Shown: positions 14,464 to 22,663, counted from the first letter of the stretch. The stretch is DNA of 24,129 bases from JAVZOV01 sp049976445 (GCA_049976445.1 JBMFIF010000023.1:1-24129); one strand, 5' to 3'. The notes: generated by a model not told the origin, from the letters alone. Numbers and translations: made by a program.

Positions 14464-16017
14464 TTATTGTTGTATGGTTTGTATTGCTGGTGTTATTGTG
14501 GTTGTTGGTTTTTCTTCTATTGTGTTTATGAATTTTTTGGTTTTCCATTCTACGTATTTCATGAAACTGTTTAGGGCTAATCGTAATGGTAACTCATGTG
14601 GTTTATCTAGATATTTGTTCATTATTTTTTGTGACCAATAAAGGCTGTGTTTTAATGTTAGTTTTAGTACTTCTATGTGTTCTGTGCTTAGGTGGACTTT
14701 TCTGAACCAATCTTTATCTTTTAATATACCCATTGGTACAAAGAACATTGGTACTATTAGGCTTTGATATGGTTTTAACCGTTCTATGAGTTCGGCTGTT
14801 TTAATTACGTCGTCAGGGGTTTCACCTGGCAGTCCTAAAATTAATGTGGCTGCTGGTAATATGTTATGTTCGTGCATTATTGAGAATGCTTCTACTACTA
14901 AGTCGGGCCATATATCTACTTTAAATGGTGCTGCTTTAGCTGGCATTATCTTAGATGCTAATCTGGGGGAACCTGTTTCGATTCCAGTTTCAACTCCAAT
15001 GAATTTTTGTCCTGTGTTATTAATAATGATATCCATAATTTTGTCTATAATTCTTCCATTACGCTGTGCAGAGAGTAATGTCGCTAATGCGATATGACTC
15101 CATGCTAATCCTCTGTAATATCTTATTGCCATGGTATGGAGTTTTATTAATGGTTCTTCTCTTGGTATTATTCCGTGTGCGCCGTAGAGGAGTACATCTT
15201 CTGAATGAAGTATTCCTCCTTTTATTCCATGTGAAACGTTTATCATAATCTCTTTTTCGATGGTCTCTAACGGTATCATTCTAAGGTTTCGTAATGTTAC
15301 TGAGCAAAAGCTGCAGTGTCTAGGGCATCCGCGCATGATTTCTACAAGTCCATTTACTGATGGAGCTTTTATAACTGGTATTTCTTCAATTTCTGGCGAA
15401 TCCTCAGGTCCAACATATACGTATGCTGGTAATTCTTCATTGTTTAGAGCTTTAAGAACCAAGTTTGGTATAATTTTTTCACCTTCACCATCAAACACCG
15501 TATCTATGCCGTATTCTTTCCATGAGTCAGTCCTAAAAAGCCACTGCCATGCAGCTGGACCACCTGCTATTATTTTAAGACCACGTTTTTTCGCTTGTTT
15601 TATTTCAGGTTTTTCTATCAATTTTTTGAAACTTTTTGCGTTAACAGGCTCTTTACCAGTAATAAACCACCATTCTGAACTGGGAGGACCTAAGGCAAAA
15701 TAATCATGATGACTTAGCATCAGAACTTTAGCATCATTTAAATAATATTTCAAATAATCTGGATCTATTATTGCAGCATTAATTCCATTGTCTATTAAAA
15801 CTGCTTCAATCTTCCTCATACCATAAGGAGCCTCTAATGGTCTTCCAATCTTATCAACTTTAATTTTAGGTGCTGCAATCCACATCCATAGAGCTTCAGG
15901 CATACCTAATGCAGGCCCTGTTGTCATGAACCCTAAAAATTCTTTTCCATGATGGTTGCTCATCATGCTTCTATCCGTAGTTAGTATTACATCAAACTTT
16001 ACTTTACTCTTATCCAT
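14464..16017 (-). CDS. B12-binding-domain/radical-SAM protein (archaeal family, function unknown)
   Basis: A 517-aa protein in two parts. Residues 1-210 resemble a cobalamin-binding (Rossmann) domain (AVLIDNGINAAIIDPDYLKYYL, KIIAGGPAAWQWLF, GIDTVFDGEGEKIIPNLV) but lack the D-x-H-x-x-G cobalamin-ligand motif. The radical-SAM core begins at RGCPRHCSFCSV (Cys triad C-x3-C-x2-C, residues about 226-236) with later GVETGIETGSPRLA and ILGLPGETPDDV. The opening (ILTTDRSMMSNHHGKEFLGF) is distinctive and belongs to a family I associate with archaea; its reaction is unknown to me. The start ATG at 16017 has GAGGGG a few nt upstream. The gene follows the 72-aa gene by 20 nt and is the third gene of a tight operon. 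The C-terminus is Thr/Pro-rich and ends in IQTIQQ. Confidence 0.85.
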   Translation of the reverse strand: MDKSKVKFDVILTTDRSMMSNHHGKEFLGFMTTGPALGMPEALWMWIAAPKIKVDKIGRPLEAPYGMRKIEAVLIDNGINAAIIDPDYLKYYLNDAKVLMLSHHDYFALGPPSSEWWFITGKEPVNAKSFKKLIEKPEIKQAKKRGLKIIAGGPAAWQWLFRTDSWKEYGIDTVFDGEGEKIIPNLVLKALNNEELPAYVYVGPEDSPEIEEIPVIKAPSVNGLVEIMRGCPRHCSFCSVTLRNLRMIPLETIEKEIMINVSHGIKGGILHSEDVLLYGAHGIIPREEPLIKLHTMAIRYYRGLAWSHIALATLLSAQRNGRIIDKIMDIIINNTGQKFIGVETGIETGSPRLASKIMPAKAAPFKVDIWPDLVVEAFSIMHEHNILPAATLILGLPGETPDDVIKTAELIERLKPYQSLIVPMFFVPMGILKDKDWFRKVHLSTEHIEVLKLTLKHSLYWSQKIMNKYLDKPHELPLRLALNSFMKYVEWKTKKFINTIEEKPTTTITPAIQTIQQ

Positions 16018-16037
16018 ATATTTCCCCTCTAGTGGTT

Positions 16038-16256
16038 TTATGAACTTGAATTATGAACATATAATTTAATAGTTAAGTATATGTTGTTTATGAATACATC
16101 CCTTAATTTTTCTATTACGCTTCTCAGTTCTTCTTTGGAATAAACATGGATTTCAACTCTTTTTTCTCCATTAATCTTAGCACTTGTAAGTTCCATCTTT
16201 AATTGTTCGATCTTGTGCTTATCGATATCACCTTCTATAGAGATTATTTTAGTCAT
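16038..16256 (-). CDS. Small protein of unknown function (72 aa) between recombinase-like and radical-SAM genes
   Basis: A charged alpha/beta protein: MTKIISIEGDIDKHKIEQL, KRVEIHVYSKEELRSVIEK and a beta-like end YLTIKLYVHNSSS. I do not recognise a family. I chose the ATG at 16256 because GGGTGA lies 4 nt upstream (inside the end of the preceding gene) and the ATG overlaps that gene's stop as ATGACTAA, the usual sign of translational coupling. A longer frame begins at 16298 within the upstream gene but has no such support. Its position, locked between two co-directional genes, suggests it acts with one of them. Confidence 0.7.
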   Translation of the reverse strand: MTKIISIEGDIDKHKIEQLKMELTSAKINGEKRVEIHVYSKEELRSVIEKLRDVFINNIYLTIKLYVHNSSS

Positions 16257-16878
16257 TTTGTTCACCCAATGAAGATAATTTTGATATAAACCTACCATAA
16301 CTGATTTTTAACCCTTCTTTACACAATATTCTCCACACCTCTTTCTTTGTTAATCCTTTTGATAGTAGTTCACGAATTCTCGATAATGGCAGTTCAACTG
16401 GTTTTCTTCCTAGTTTCACACCTTTATGCTTTACTCTCTCTATACCGTAACGTGTTCTTTCTATTAGGTCATATTTATGCAATTGCATAAACCATGATAA
16501 AAATTCAACAAACAGTTTCCTTTTATTCGCATCAGAACGTAATTGTTCAAGCTTAGAATTCAGTTCTTCATATTTGGAAAAGTATATGAAAATGTTTTCA
16601 CTAATAAGTTTTTTAATCTCTATGATAAGTTCTTCAAAGCTTCTTCCAATATTTAATGGATTACGGAATATTAAATTACTAATTCCATTATTTTTTATGA
16701 ATACAAGCATTTCATTATACTTCTCTCTTCTATGGATAGGTATGTGTATGTCACGATCGATAAATACATTAATTAACTTAAGTCCATGTGACTTAGCAAA
16801 ATTCTCTATCTCAAGTTGAATTTTAGGTATCGATGATTCATTATGAATAGCAATATACGCTACAGCAACATTAGTCAT
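16249..16878 (-). CDS. Serine-recombinase-like protein with replaced catalytic residues and C-terminal HTH
   Basis: The layout of a short serine resolvase/invertase (209 aa): an N-terminal alpha/beta domain (MTNVAVAYIAIHNESSIPKI, VFIDRDI, RREKYNEMLVFIKNNGISNLIFRN), a long helix (from about residue 78) and a C-terminal recombinase linker plus helix-turn-helix (KGVKLGRKP at about 150, then RIRELLSKGLTKKEVWRIL). Where active enzymes have Y-x-R-V-S, this one has Y-I-A-I-H, so the nucleophilic Ser is His12 and the Arg is Ala10. The L-D-R-x-x-R-S motif is NPLNIGRS (one Arg kept). Strand exchange should therefore be impossible, and a DNA-binding or regulatory role is likelier. The ATG at 16878 has GAGG 8-9 nt upstream; an in-frame TTG at 16896 is less likely. 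First gene of a three-gene operon. Confidence 0.8.
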   Translation of the reverse strand: MTNVAVAYIAIHNESSIPKIQLEIENFAKSHGLKLINVFIDRDIHIPIHRREKYNEMLVFIKNNGISNLIFRNPLNIGRSFEELIIEIKKLISENIFIYFSKYEELNSKLEQLRSDANKRKLFVEFLSWFMQLHKYDLIERTRYGIERVKHKGVKLGRKPVELPLSRIRELLSKGLTKKEVWRILCKEGLKISYGRFISKLSSLGEQND

Positions 16879-17018
16879 CGGACTCGCCTCTGACAAATAA
16901 TAATTTCAAACCAAAATATAAACGTAATCCTACCTTTTCGTTAATTCCTAAATCGATGCCAAGAAATCCTTATTTTTCAATAAAAAAATGTAAATAGTTC
17001 TGCATTTTTCTTCTAAAT

Positions 17019-17174
17019 ATGAGCAACATAGTTAAGTGCCCATTTTGCGGTTTTAGATTCAATATAATGTATGCTAGAGCAAGATCTTGTAGTGGATGCG
17101 CAATTTTAGCAAAAAGTTTAAGTTGTTCCTACATCAAATGTCCTAAATGCGGTCATGAATTTTCCCTTGACTAA
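17019..17174 (+). CDS. 51-aa zinc-ribbon protein
   Basis: A short frame beginning MSNIVKCPFCGFRFNIMYA and ending IKCPKCGHEFSLD. It has two zinc-knuckle pairs, CPFC (7-10) and CPKC near the end, and a central CSGC with another Cys (LSCSY) further on. The pattern CPxCGF…ARA..CSGC…C..xKCPKCGHEF recurs in small archaeal hypothetical proteins, which supports it as a real gene despite its size; the function is unknown. It starts about 20-25 nt after an AT-rich stretch, without a clear ribosome binding site, so it is probably leaderless. It is convergent with the alpha/beta hydrolase gene, 8 nt apart. Confidence 0.75.
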   Translation: MSNIVKCPFCGFRFNIMYARARSCSGCAILAKSLSCSYIKCPKCGHEFSLD

Positions 17175-17182
17175 TATTTTCT

Positions 17183-17785
17183 CTAATGAATACTGTGAGC
17201 ATATTTTCCAAGAAACATCATTATAACACTTTTAAATTCTTCAGGTTTATCTAAATAACATGCATGCCCAGCATTTTTAATAATATATAGCTCGGATCCT
17301 TTAACACTAGAAGCTAGTAATTTTGCATCATCAAGAGAAGCAATATTATCATTCTCCCCCCATACGATTAAAAGTGGAACATTAATCTTATTAAACCTAT
17401 GAGCAAGAAGTTTTACACCAACTGGTCCTACAACAATCCCGGCCATCGCATCATAATTATTAGAGAGATACCTTAGCACGACTTCGCCACTTATAGAAGC
17501 ACCTAGCAAGATTGGTCTCATTATATTAAGTTTAAGAAGAATATTTTTTAAGAATTCTGCATATTCATCACGACTTTCAGCTGTGAATTTATCTGATTTA
17601 CTTTTTGGACCATATGGCATATCTATTGCATATACATTATACTTTTCTGATAAAAACTGTATTAAACTTATTTCATCCCAAGTATTTGCATTAAAACTAT
17701 ATCCATGTAAAAGAATTATAGGATCACCTTCACCTTTATTCAGAAATCTTATTTTTAGATCATTGACATAGGTATAATATTCCAT
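17183..17785 (-). CDS. Alpha/beta-hydrolase fold protein (small, cap-less)
   Basis: A 200-aa serine hydrolase candidate. It has the oxyanion-hole stretch ILLHGYSFNANTW, the nucleophile elbow LLGASISGEV with Ser97, the acid Asp146 (VWGENDNIAS) and the His174 (NAGHACYLDKPEEF). The elbow reads G-x-S-x-S-G rather than G-x-S-x-G, and there is almost no cap domain between strands 6 and 7 (GIVVGPVGVKLLAHRF only), so the protein is shorter than usual hydrolases of 250-280 aa. The substrate is unknown; esterases, lipases and C-C hydrolases share this fold. I start at the ATG of MEYYTYV; a GTG three codons earlier is in frame. It stands alone, with TTAATTAGTTTTTG upstream as a possible TATA region. Confidence 0.88.
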   Translation of the reverse strand: MEYYTYVNDLKIRFLNKGEGDPIILLHGYSFNANTWDEISLIQFLSEKYNVYAIDMPYGPKSKSDKFTAESRDEYAEFLKNILLKLNIMRPILLGASISGEVVLRYLSNNYDAMAGIVVGPVGVKLLAHRFNKINVPLLIVWGENDNIASLDDAKLLASSVKGSELYIIKNAGHACYLDKPEEFKSVIMMFLGKYAHSIH

Positions 17786-17883
17786 AATAACCACACTAAA
17801 ACATCTTTCAAAAACTAATTAACATTTCGCAGTATCTATGATTTCATGCTCACTCCTTAGCGTTCTCTGTTCACTCCTCTTTG

Positions 17884-17905
17884 TCCTGAAGTGCAAGACT
17901 TTCAT
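17884..17905 (+). repeat. Dispersed intergenic element, copy 5
   Basis: It reads TCCTGAAGTGCAAGAC followed by TTTCAT and is the copy closest to the consensus. It is preceded by the pyrimidine-rich TCACTCCTCTTTG. It lies between two divergent gene starts. Confidence 0.6.
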
Positions 17906-17938
17906 AGAAACTGGTAAAACAAAGTTAATCTTAATGTT

Positions 17939-17962
17939 TCCTGAATGACAAGAGATTTTTTG
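17939..17962 (+). repeat. Possible degenerate copy of the dispersed element
   Basis: TCCTGAATGACAAGAGATTT then TTTG keeps TCCTGAA, CAAGA and the T-rich end but lacks CTTTCAT. It lies 33 nt beyond copy 5, echoing the paired copies 2 and 3. Weak. Confidence 0.25.
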
Positions 17963-18003
17963 TTTATTATGAATCACGAAAATTTCAGATTTAGAAGTTG
18001 ATA

Positions 18004-18044
18004 GTTTGTTTTAAAATAAACCGCAAACTTTTTTAAAAAGTTTG
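18004..18044 (+). promoter_or_regulatory. Promoter with two operator-like palindromes before the AAA ATPase gene
   Basis: Palindrome 2 has arms CAAACTTTTT (18024-18033) and AAAAAGTTTG (18035-18044) around one T, and contains a good TATA box (CTTTTTTAAAA) centred about 25 nt before the ATG at 18059. Palindrome 1, GTTTGTTTTAAAATAAAC (18004-18021), is nearly perfect. The two centres are about 21-22 nt apart, two helical turns, so bound dimers would lie on the same face. This is a typical arrangement for a repressor covering the TATA box. Confidence 0.6.
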
Positions 18045-18058
18045 TGGATATAAATGTT

Positions 18059-19354
18059 ATGAATCTGCAAGAAGTTAAAATGGTGGTTGTTTCCCAAAAA
18101 GAGGAAATGGAGGAGAAGTTTAAAAGGGAAGTAATAATAAAGCGTGAACCTGAGATAGCTAGTTTAAAAAAGTTTCTTATATATCCTAATATCTTAGTTA
18201 TCTTAGGAATAAGGAGGAGTGGGAAATCTGTTTTTTCGTGGCAAGTTTTTGAAAATGAGGTTTTTGGATATATTAATTTTGATGATGAGCGGTTATACGG
18301 TATTAAGGCAAAAGATTTGGATTTAGTCTTGCAGGCTTTTTATGAACTTTACGGGGACATAGATCACATTATTTTAGATGAACCGCAGAATGTTGAAGGG
18401 TGGGAGTTGTTTGCGAATAGATTAAGAAGGACTAAAAAAGTTATAATTACCGGAAGTAATTCAAGGCTTTTAAGTGGAGAATTAGCAACGTATTTAACTG
18501 GAAGACATATTGATTTCACATTAATGCCATTTAGTTTTAGAGAGTATCTTAGTTATAAGAATGTTAGTTTATCTAAAGAGGATTTTTATTCAATACAAAA
18601 AATAGCAGATGTGAAAAGACGGCTTGAGGAGTATATGAAGATCGGCGGAATGCCTGAAGTATACATGTTTGGAAGGGAAATCCTTGTACGAATATATAGT
18701 GACATAATCGAAAAGGATATATTAAAGAGAGTTAAAATACGAATGAAGAACACATTTAAGGAGCTTGTAAAATATTTAATATCTAATATTGCTTCAGAGT
18801 TTACGATAAGAAAGATTTCACATATTTTTGATGTTAAAGATGTACATACTGTTAGAAATTGGATTGATGCTTTAGAAAATTCATACCTGTTTTTTATTCT
18901 TGAGCGATATTCTCCGAAGCTAAAACAACAAATTATTGCACCGAAGAAAATTTATTGCATAGATAATGGTTTAGTCAATGCTATATCATTCAGAACAACT
19001 GAAAGATATGGTAAATTAATGGAAAATTTAGTTGCAGTTGAACTGCTAAGAAAGAAAAACTATTGGTACAATAGTTTGGAAATCTTTTACTGGAAAGACT
19101 ATCAACAAAATGAGGTTGATTTTGTTTTAAAAGATGGGTTGCAAATAAAACAGCTCATACAAGTCACGCATGCTTCTAGCAAAAATGAAATTGATGAAAG
19201 AGAAATTAAAGCATTGATGAAAGCAAGTAATGAATTAAAGTGCAAAAACTTAACGATAATTACATGGGATTACGAGGATGAACTTAATATTGATAATAGA
19301 AAAGTCAAATGCATACCTTTATGGAAATGGCTTTTATATAAAGATATTTTATAA
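18059..19354 (+). CDS. AAA-type ATPase with C-terminal DUF4143 domain
   Basis: A 431-aa archaeal-type ATPase. Walker A is ILGIRRSGKS (48-57), Walker B HIILDEPQ (103-110), followed by VIITGSNSRLLSGELATYLTGRH and MPFSFREYLS, the hallmark of the AAA_14/DUF4143 family. After a winged-helix-like middle (TIRKISHIFDVKDVHTVRNWIDAL), the C-terminal DUF4143 part has a restriction-nuclease-like core, NEVDFVLKDGLQIKQLIQV, with E-V-D and Q-I-K. The family is abundant in archaea, of unknown role, often proposed to act on DNA or in defence. The start ATG at 18059 is 25 nt from the TATA centre, so the mRNA is probably leaderless; the GTG at 18044 lies within the operator palindrome. The gene is preceded by palindromes that suggest tight regulation. 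Confidence 0.9.
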   Translation: MNLQEVKMVVVSQKEEMEEKFKREVIIKREPEIASLKKFLIYPNILVILGIRRSGKSVFSWQVFENEVFGYINFDDERLYGIKAKDLDLVLQAFYELYGDIDHIILDEPQNVEGWELFANRLRRTKKVIITGSNSRLLSGELATYLTGRHIDFTLMPFSFREYLSYKNVSLSKEDFYSIQKIADVKRRLEEYMKIGGMPEVYMFGREILVRIYSDIIEKDILKRVKIRMKNTFKELVKYLISNIASEFTIRKISHIFDVKDVHTVRNWIDALENSYLFFILERYSPKLKQQIIAPKKIYCIDNGLVNAISFRTTERYGKLMENLVAVELLRKKNYWYNSLEIFYWKDYQQNEVDFVLKDGLQIKQLIQVTHASSKNEIDEREIKALMKASNELKCKNLTIITWDYEDELNIDNRKVKCIPLWKWLLYKDIL

Positions 19355-19494
19355 TATATTTTACTTTTATTATAAAAATTTTAGTAAAGATTCTTCATTT
19401 TTCATCATCTGAACTTATTTTATTGATAGTTAAAACTATTTAGCTAGTGAAGATTTTAGAGATAAAGTTATATTTTTTAGTTGTAATAAATTTA

Positions 19495-20058
19495 ATGATG
19501 AACAAAATACTCCTATCAATAGCAATAATTATAATAGCTTTATTGCTAACCTTCATGTTTTTCTATTTATTTATAAGTAAAGAAGATCTGTTAGAGGATT
19601 CAATTTTAAACGTACCTAAAACTATACACTTTTACACTCCTGCTTTCTCTGACGGTGAAAAGATTCCAGTTAAGTATACTTGTTACGGAAATAATACTAT
19701 ACCAACATTAAAATGGAACAATACTCCTTCAAATACTAAAAGTTTTGTTATAATTGTTTATGATCCTGATGCACCAAAAAAGAACTTTATTCATTGGATA
19801 GTATACAACATACCATCTAACATAACTGAGATATCAGCGAAAAATTTGAATAGTAGTCTGCAGGGACTTAATGATTTTAACAAAGTTGAATGGGCTGGGC
19901 CTTGTCCTCCGAAAGGATCATCACATAGGTACATATTTCGGATTTATGCATTAGACATCATGCTAAATCTATCTGGTAAAGTAACAGTAAACGATGTTTT
20001 AAATAAGATGAAAGGACATATAATAGCTTACGGAGAATTTATGGGAATCTATGAATAA
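19495..20058 (+). CDS. Membrane-anchored PEBP-family protein (YbhB/YbcL type)
   Basis: A phosphatidylethanolamine-binding-protein-fold domain behind an N-terminal hydrophobic segment (ILLSIAIIIIALLLTFMFFYLF), so it is anchored with the domain outside the cell. Family motifs are HFYTPAFSDGEKIPVKYTCYG, LKWNNTPSNTKSFVIIVYDPDAP, FIHWIVYNIP, EWAGPCPPKGSSHRYIFRIYALD and ends in HIIAYGEFMGIYE. The D-P-D-x-P and G-P-x-P-P-x-G-x-H-R signatures form the ligand pocket. Most family members in prokaryotes have no known role; kinase-inhibitor names are historical. Two adjacent ATGs (19495 and 19498) follow a TATA-like TTATATTTTTTAG by about 25 nt; an in-frame GTG at 19447 is upstream of that box. N-x-S/T sites suggest glycosylation. 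Confidence 0.88.
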   Translation: MMNKILLSIAIIIIALLLTFMFFYLFISKEDLLEDSILNVPKTIHFYTPAFSDGEKIPVKYTCYGNNTIPTLKWNNTPSNTKSFVIIVYDPDAPKKNFIHWIVYNIPSNITEISAKNLNSSLQGLNDFNKVEWAGPCPPKGSSHRYIFRIYALDIMLNLSGKVTVNDVLNKMKGHIIAYGEFMGIYE

Positions 20059-20217
20059 AACCATATGAAGATTCTGATATGACAAGAATACTCGAAATTC
20101 TGAATATTATTTATATAAATTTATTGCATATCTTAAGAATTCTCTTTTTCATTTTTTATACAAAATGTAATAGAGAAAAGTTTAAATTTTTCTTAGTTTT
20201 TGATTACTCGATTAGAT

Positions 20218-21123
20218 GTGATACAATTAAACAACGTAGTAAAACGTTTTGGTAATGTTGTAGCATTAGATAATGTTAGCTTTCGCATAAATAATGGTGA
20301 AGTTGTTGGATATGTTGGATTAAATGGTGCAGGTAAAACTACAACAATTAGAATTATCGCAGGTGTTTTAAATCCTGATTCCGGTGATGCGATTGTAGAT
20401 GGTTACTCAGTTATAAAAGATAAGAAAATTGCATCAAAGAATTTAGGATGGGTTCCAGAACTTCCTATATTTGAGCATGATGTTAAGGCAATAGATTATT
20501 TTGTTTATTTGGCTGGATATTATGGTATTAGTAGTGGTGATGCAAAAAAGATTGCTAAGGAATTATTTAAGGAAGTAGGCCTTGAGGGTGTTGAGAACAA
20601 AAAGCTTCAACAATATTCTTTAGGTATGAAGAAAAGATTCGCGTTAGCAGTCTCGCTAATTTCAAATCCAAATAACTTTGTATTCGATGAGGTACTTAAT
20701 GGTTTAGATCCGCAAGGTATCGCATTCTTTAGAGACTTGACACTTAAATTTAAAAAAGATGGTAAAGCAGTACTATTCTCTTCACATATACTTTCTGAAG
20801 TTGAAACAATAGCTGACAAAGTAATATTCATACATAAAGGTAAGATTATTAAGGAAATGAGCATTGAAGATATTAGAAAATATTCCCTCATTGCATCCGT
20901 AAGACTAGTTCTTGATAAAATTGACGAAAAAGTAGTGAAAATAATATCAGATTTTGGAAACGTAAAAATCGAAGGAAATCATATAATGATCCATAATTTT
21001 AATGGTGACACATCAGAACTAACACAGAAGCTTATAAGTGAGGGTTATAAAGTGTACGAAATAAATAAAACATCTGGAAATCTAGAAGATGTGTTCTTTC
21101 AAATCATAGGTGTGAAACCATGA
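20218..21123 (+). CDS. ABC exporter ATP-binding protein
   Basis: The ATPase of an ABC-2 type exporter. Walker A is GLNGAGKTTT, the signature YSLGMKKR (in place of LSGGQ), Walker B NFVFDEVLNGLDPQG (the usual P after DE is V) and the switch His VLFSSHILSEVETIADK. The C-terminal extension (about residue 215 on) is a regulatory tail ending GNLEDVFFQIIG. At 301 aa it is typical. I choose the GTG at 20218 (giving MIQLNNVVKRFG); a TTG at 20200 would add six residues. A TATA-like AGTTTAAATTTTTC (about 20178-20191) lies upstream. Its stop overlaps the permease start by four bases (ATGA), so the two are coupled. Confidence 0.92.
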   Translation: MIQLNNVVKRFGNVVALDNVSFRINNGEVVGYVGLNGAGKTTTIRIIAGVLNPDSGDAIVDGYSVIKDKKIASKNLGWVPELPIFEHDVKAIDYFVYLAGYYGISSGDAKKIAKELFKEVGLEGVENKKLQQYSLGMKKRFALAVSLISNPNNFVFDEVLNGLDPQGIAFFRDLTLKFKKDGKAVLFSSHILSEVETIADKVIFIHKGKIIKEMSIEDIRKYSLIASVRLVLDKIDEKVVKIISDFGNVKIEGNHIMIHNFNGDTSELTQKLISEGYKVYEINKTSGNLEDVFFQIIGVKP

Positions 21124-22595
21124 AGACGGTACTTTACGATTTTAAGCGATCATTCTTCAGAATTTCAGTACTATTATTTATAGTAATTTTTGCACTAGTC
21201 GGCATAGGACTGTCTTACCTTGTTGCTAATACCATTGCTCCACAAACTGTAAATATTAGTGTCATTGGTACAACCATCGATACGGGAAACAATACAATGA
21301 AAATAATTGGAGTTGTATTAGACAAAGATGGTAATGGTATAGCAAATGCAAAAATTTACATATTAAGTGATAAAACAGTTATAACATCAACAACAACTAA
21401 CTCATCAGGATACTTCACATCCTCATTCTCACGAACTTTTCAAAAACCATACCTAGAAATGAGTGTTAAATCAGACCATGGTAATGCATCTATTAATATA
21501 CCATCAACATTCCCAACAGTTTTCATAGAACCATCATCCTTTGCTTATGGATCATCAATTCCTCCTACATTCTCCTCTACACAAGCTAAATTTTCTCCTA
21601 TAAATGTTGGTATTATACTTATGAATATAAATAAATACACAAACACAGGAACTATAGTAATAGCTATGACAGGTTTAAATGGAACAAAGCCCAATTATGA
21701 TGCATATTATACAACAACTTCCCCAATAAATAATACTACAGGTTTTGGTACGATTACATTTTCGCCGTCACCATCAAACTTAACTTATAATTATCTAGGA
21801 AAAATCACAGATTATATATCTGTGTTTAATATTAATATAAACTCTTCTAATAATCTTCTCTATTTAAAGTTCAAGAGCAATGATTCATTATTATATGCTT
21901 CATTACAGTATTCATTAATATCCCAAGCCGAATCTAGAATAGTTATGTCAACAATTTCTTCATTAAGCCCCTTTGCACAATTCTTTCCTGTGATTTTTCT
22001 TTATTTAGTATATGCAATGATTGCTAAACCTAGAAGTACTGGAGCATTAGAATTTTTATTAGCTAGACCAGTAACCAGGAAAGAAATCTACATCAATAGA
22101 TACATCGCTGGAATATTGACAGCATTGACATCATCAGGAATATTGATAATCACAGCATATATTTCTATGAATATTCTCATAGGTAGAACGTTAGATGCTT
22201 ACAACTTTTTATTACTTTATGTAGGTATTTCTGGATCGTTAATAGCATTCTTCTCACTAATGTACGGAATCTCAGCATTCTTAAGATCTGCAGTATATTT
22301 GGGTTTGTCTATAGGTTTGTACATGCTTTTATACGTGTTTTGGGGCGTACTAGCCATACTCTTCGCGTTTAGCACAAAATCTAATTTCCTTGATATATTG
22401 TATCTAACATATTATTTTAATCCTAACGGATTGTATAATTTTATAACATATTTCATAGAAAGTAACTATAGTATTTTAATAACAAAAACGACAATTATTA
22501 ATAATATTGCAATAATTCTTTCATCATTAATTTGGATCATATTGCCAACAATGCTTGGATATTTAAAGTTCAAGAAAATAAACTTATCTTCATGA
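21120..22595 (+). CDS. ABC-2 type permease with large extracytoplasmic insert
   Basis: The membrane partner of the preceding ATPase, 491 aa. An N-terminal helix (about 12-36) is followed by some 245 residues outside the membrane, then five or so helices (about 284-485; YAMIAKPRSTGALEFLLARPVTRKEIYINRYIAG is the conserved ABC-2 cytoplasmic loop, split here by a membrane segment). Residues about 61-105 of the insert (GVVLDKDGNGIANAKIYIL…TNSSGYFTSSF) match the carboxypeptidase-regulatory-like beta-sandwich pattern. The rest is Ser/Thr/Asn-rich with many N-x-S/T sites. Such inserts are unusual in simple ABC-2 permeases and could bind a surface component or substrate. The exported substrate is unknown. 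Confidence 0.88.
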   Translation: MKTVLYDFKRSFFRISVLLFIVIFALVGIGLSYLVANTIAPQTVNISVIGTTIDTGNNTMKIIGVVLDKDGNGIANAKIYILSDKTVITSTTTNSSGYFTSSFSRTFQKPYLEMSVKSDHGNASINIPSTFPTVFIEPSSFAYGSSIPPTFSSTQAKFSPINVGIILMNINKYTNTGTIVIAMTGLNGTKPNYDAYYTTTSPINNTTGFGTITFSPSPSNLTYNYLGKITDYISVFNININSSNNLLYLKFKSNDSLLYASLQYSLISQAESRIVMSTISSLSPFAQFFPVIFLYLVYAMIAKPRSTGALEFLLARPVTRKEIYINRYIAGILTALTSSGILIITAYISMNILIGRTLDAYNFLLLYVGISGSLIAFFSLMYGISAFLRSAVYLGLSIGLYMLLYVFWGVLAILFAFSTKSNFLDILYLTYYFNPNGLYNFITYFIESNYSILITKTTIINNIAIILSSLIWIILPTMLGYLKFKKINLSS

Positions 22596-22663
22596 TTATT
22601 TTCACATTATTAATGATCGTGCCTAAATCTCTCTATAACTAAAATCTAATAGAAAAATTTACA

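Noticed and set aside
14402..15703. Several plus-strand frames opposite the radical-SAM gene
   Set aside because: They lie antisense to a well-supported gene, have no motifs and follow its codon pattern.
16257..16298. A longer version of the 72-aa gene starting at 16298
   Set aside because: It would overlap the recombinase-like gene by 50 nt without a ribosome binding site, whereas the ATG at 16256 has GGGTGA and overlaps the stop.
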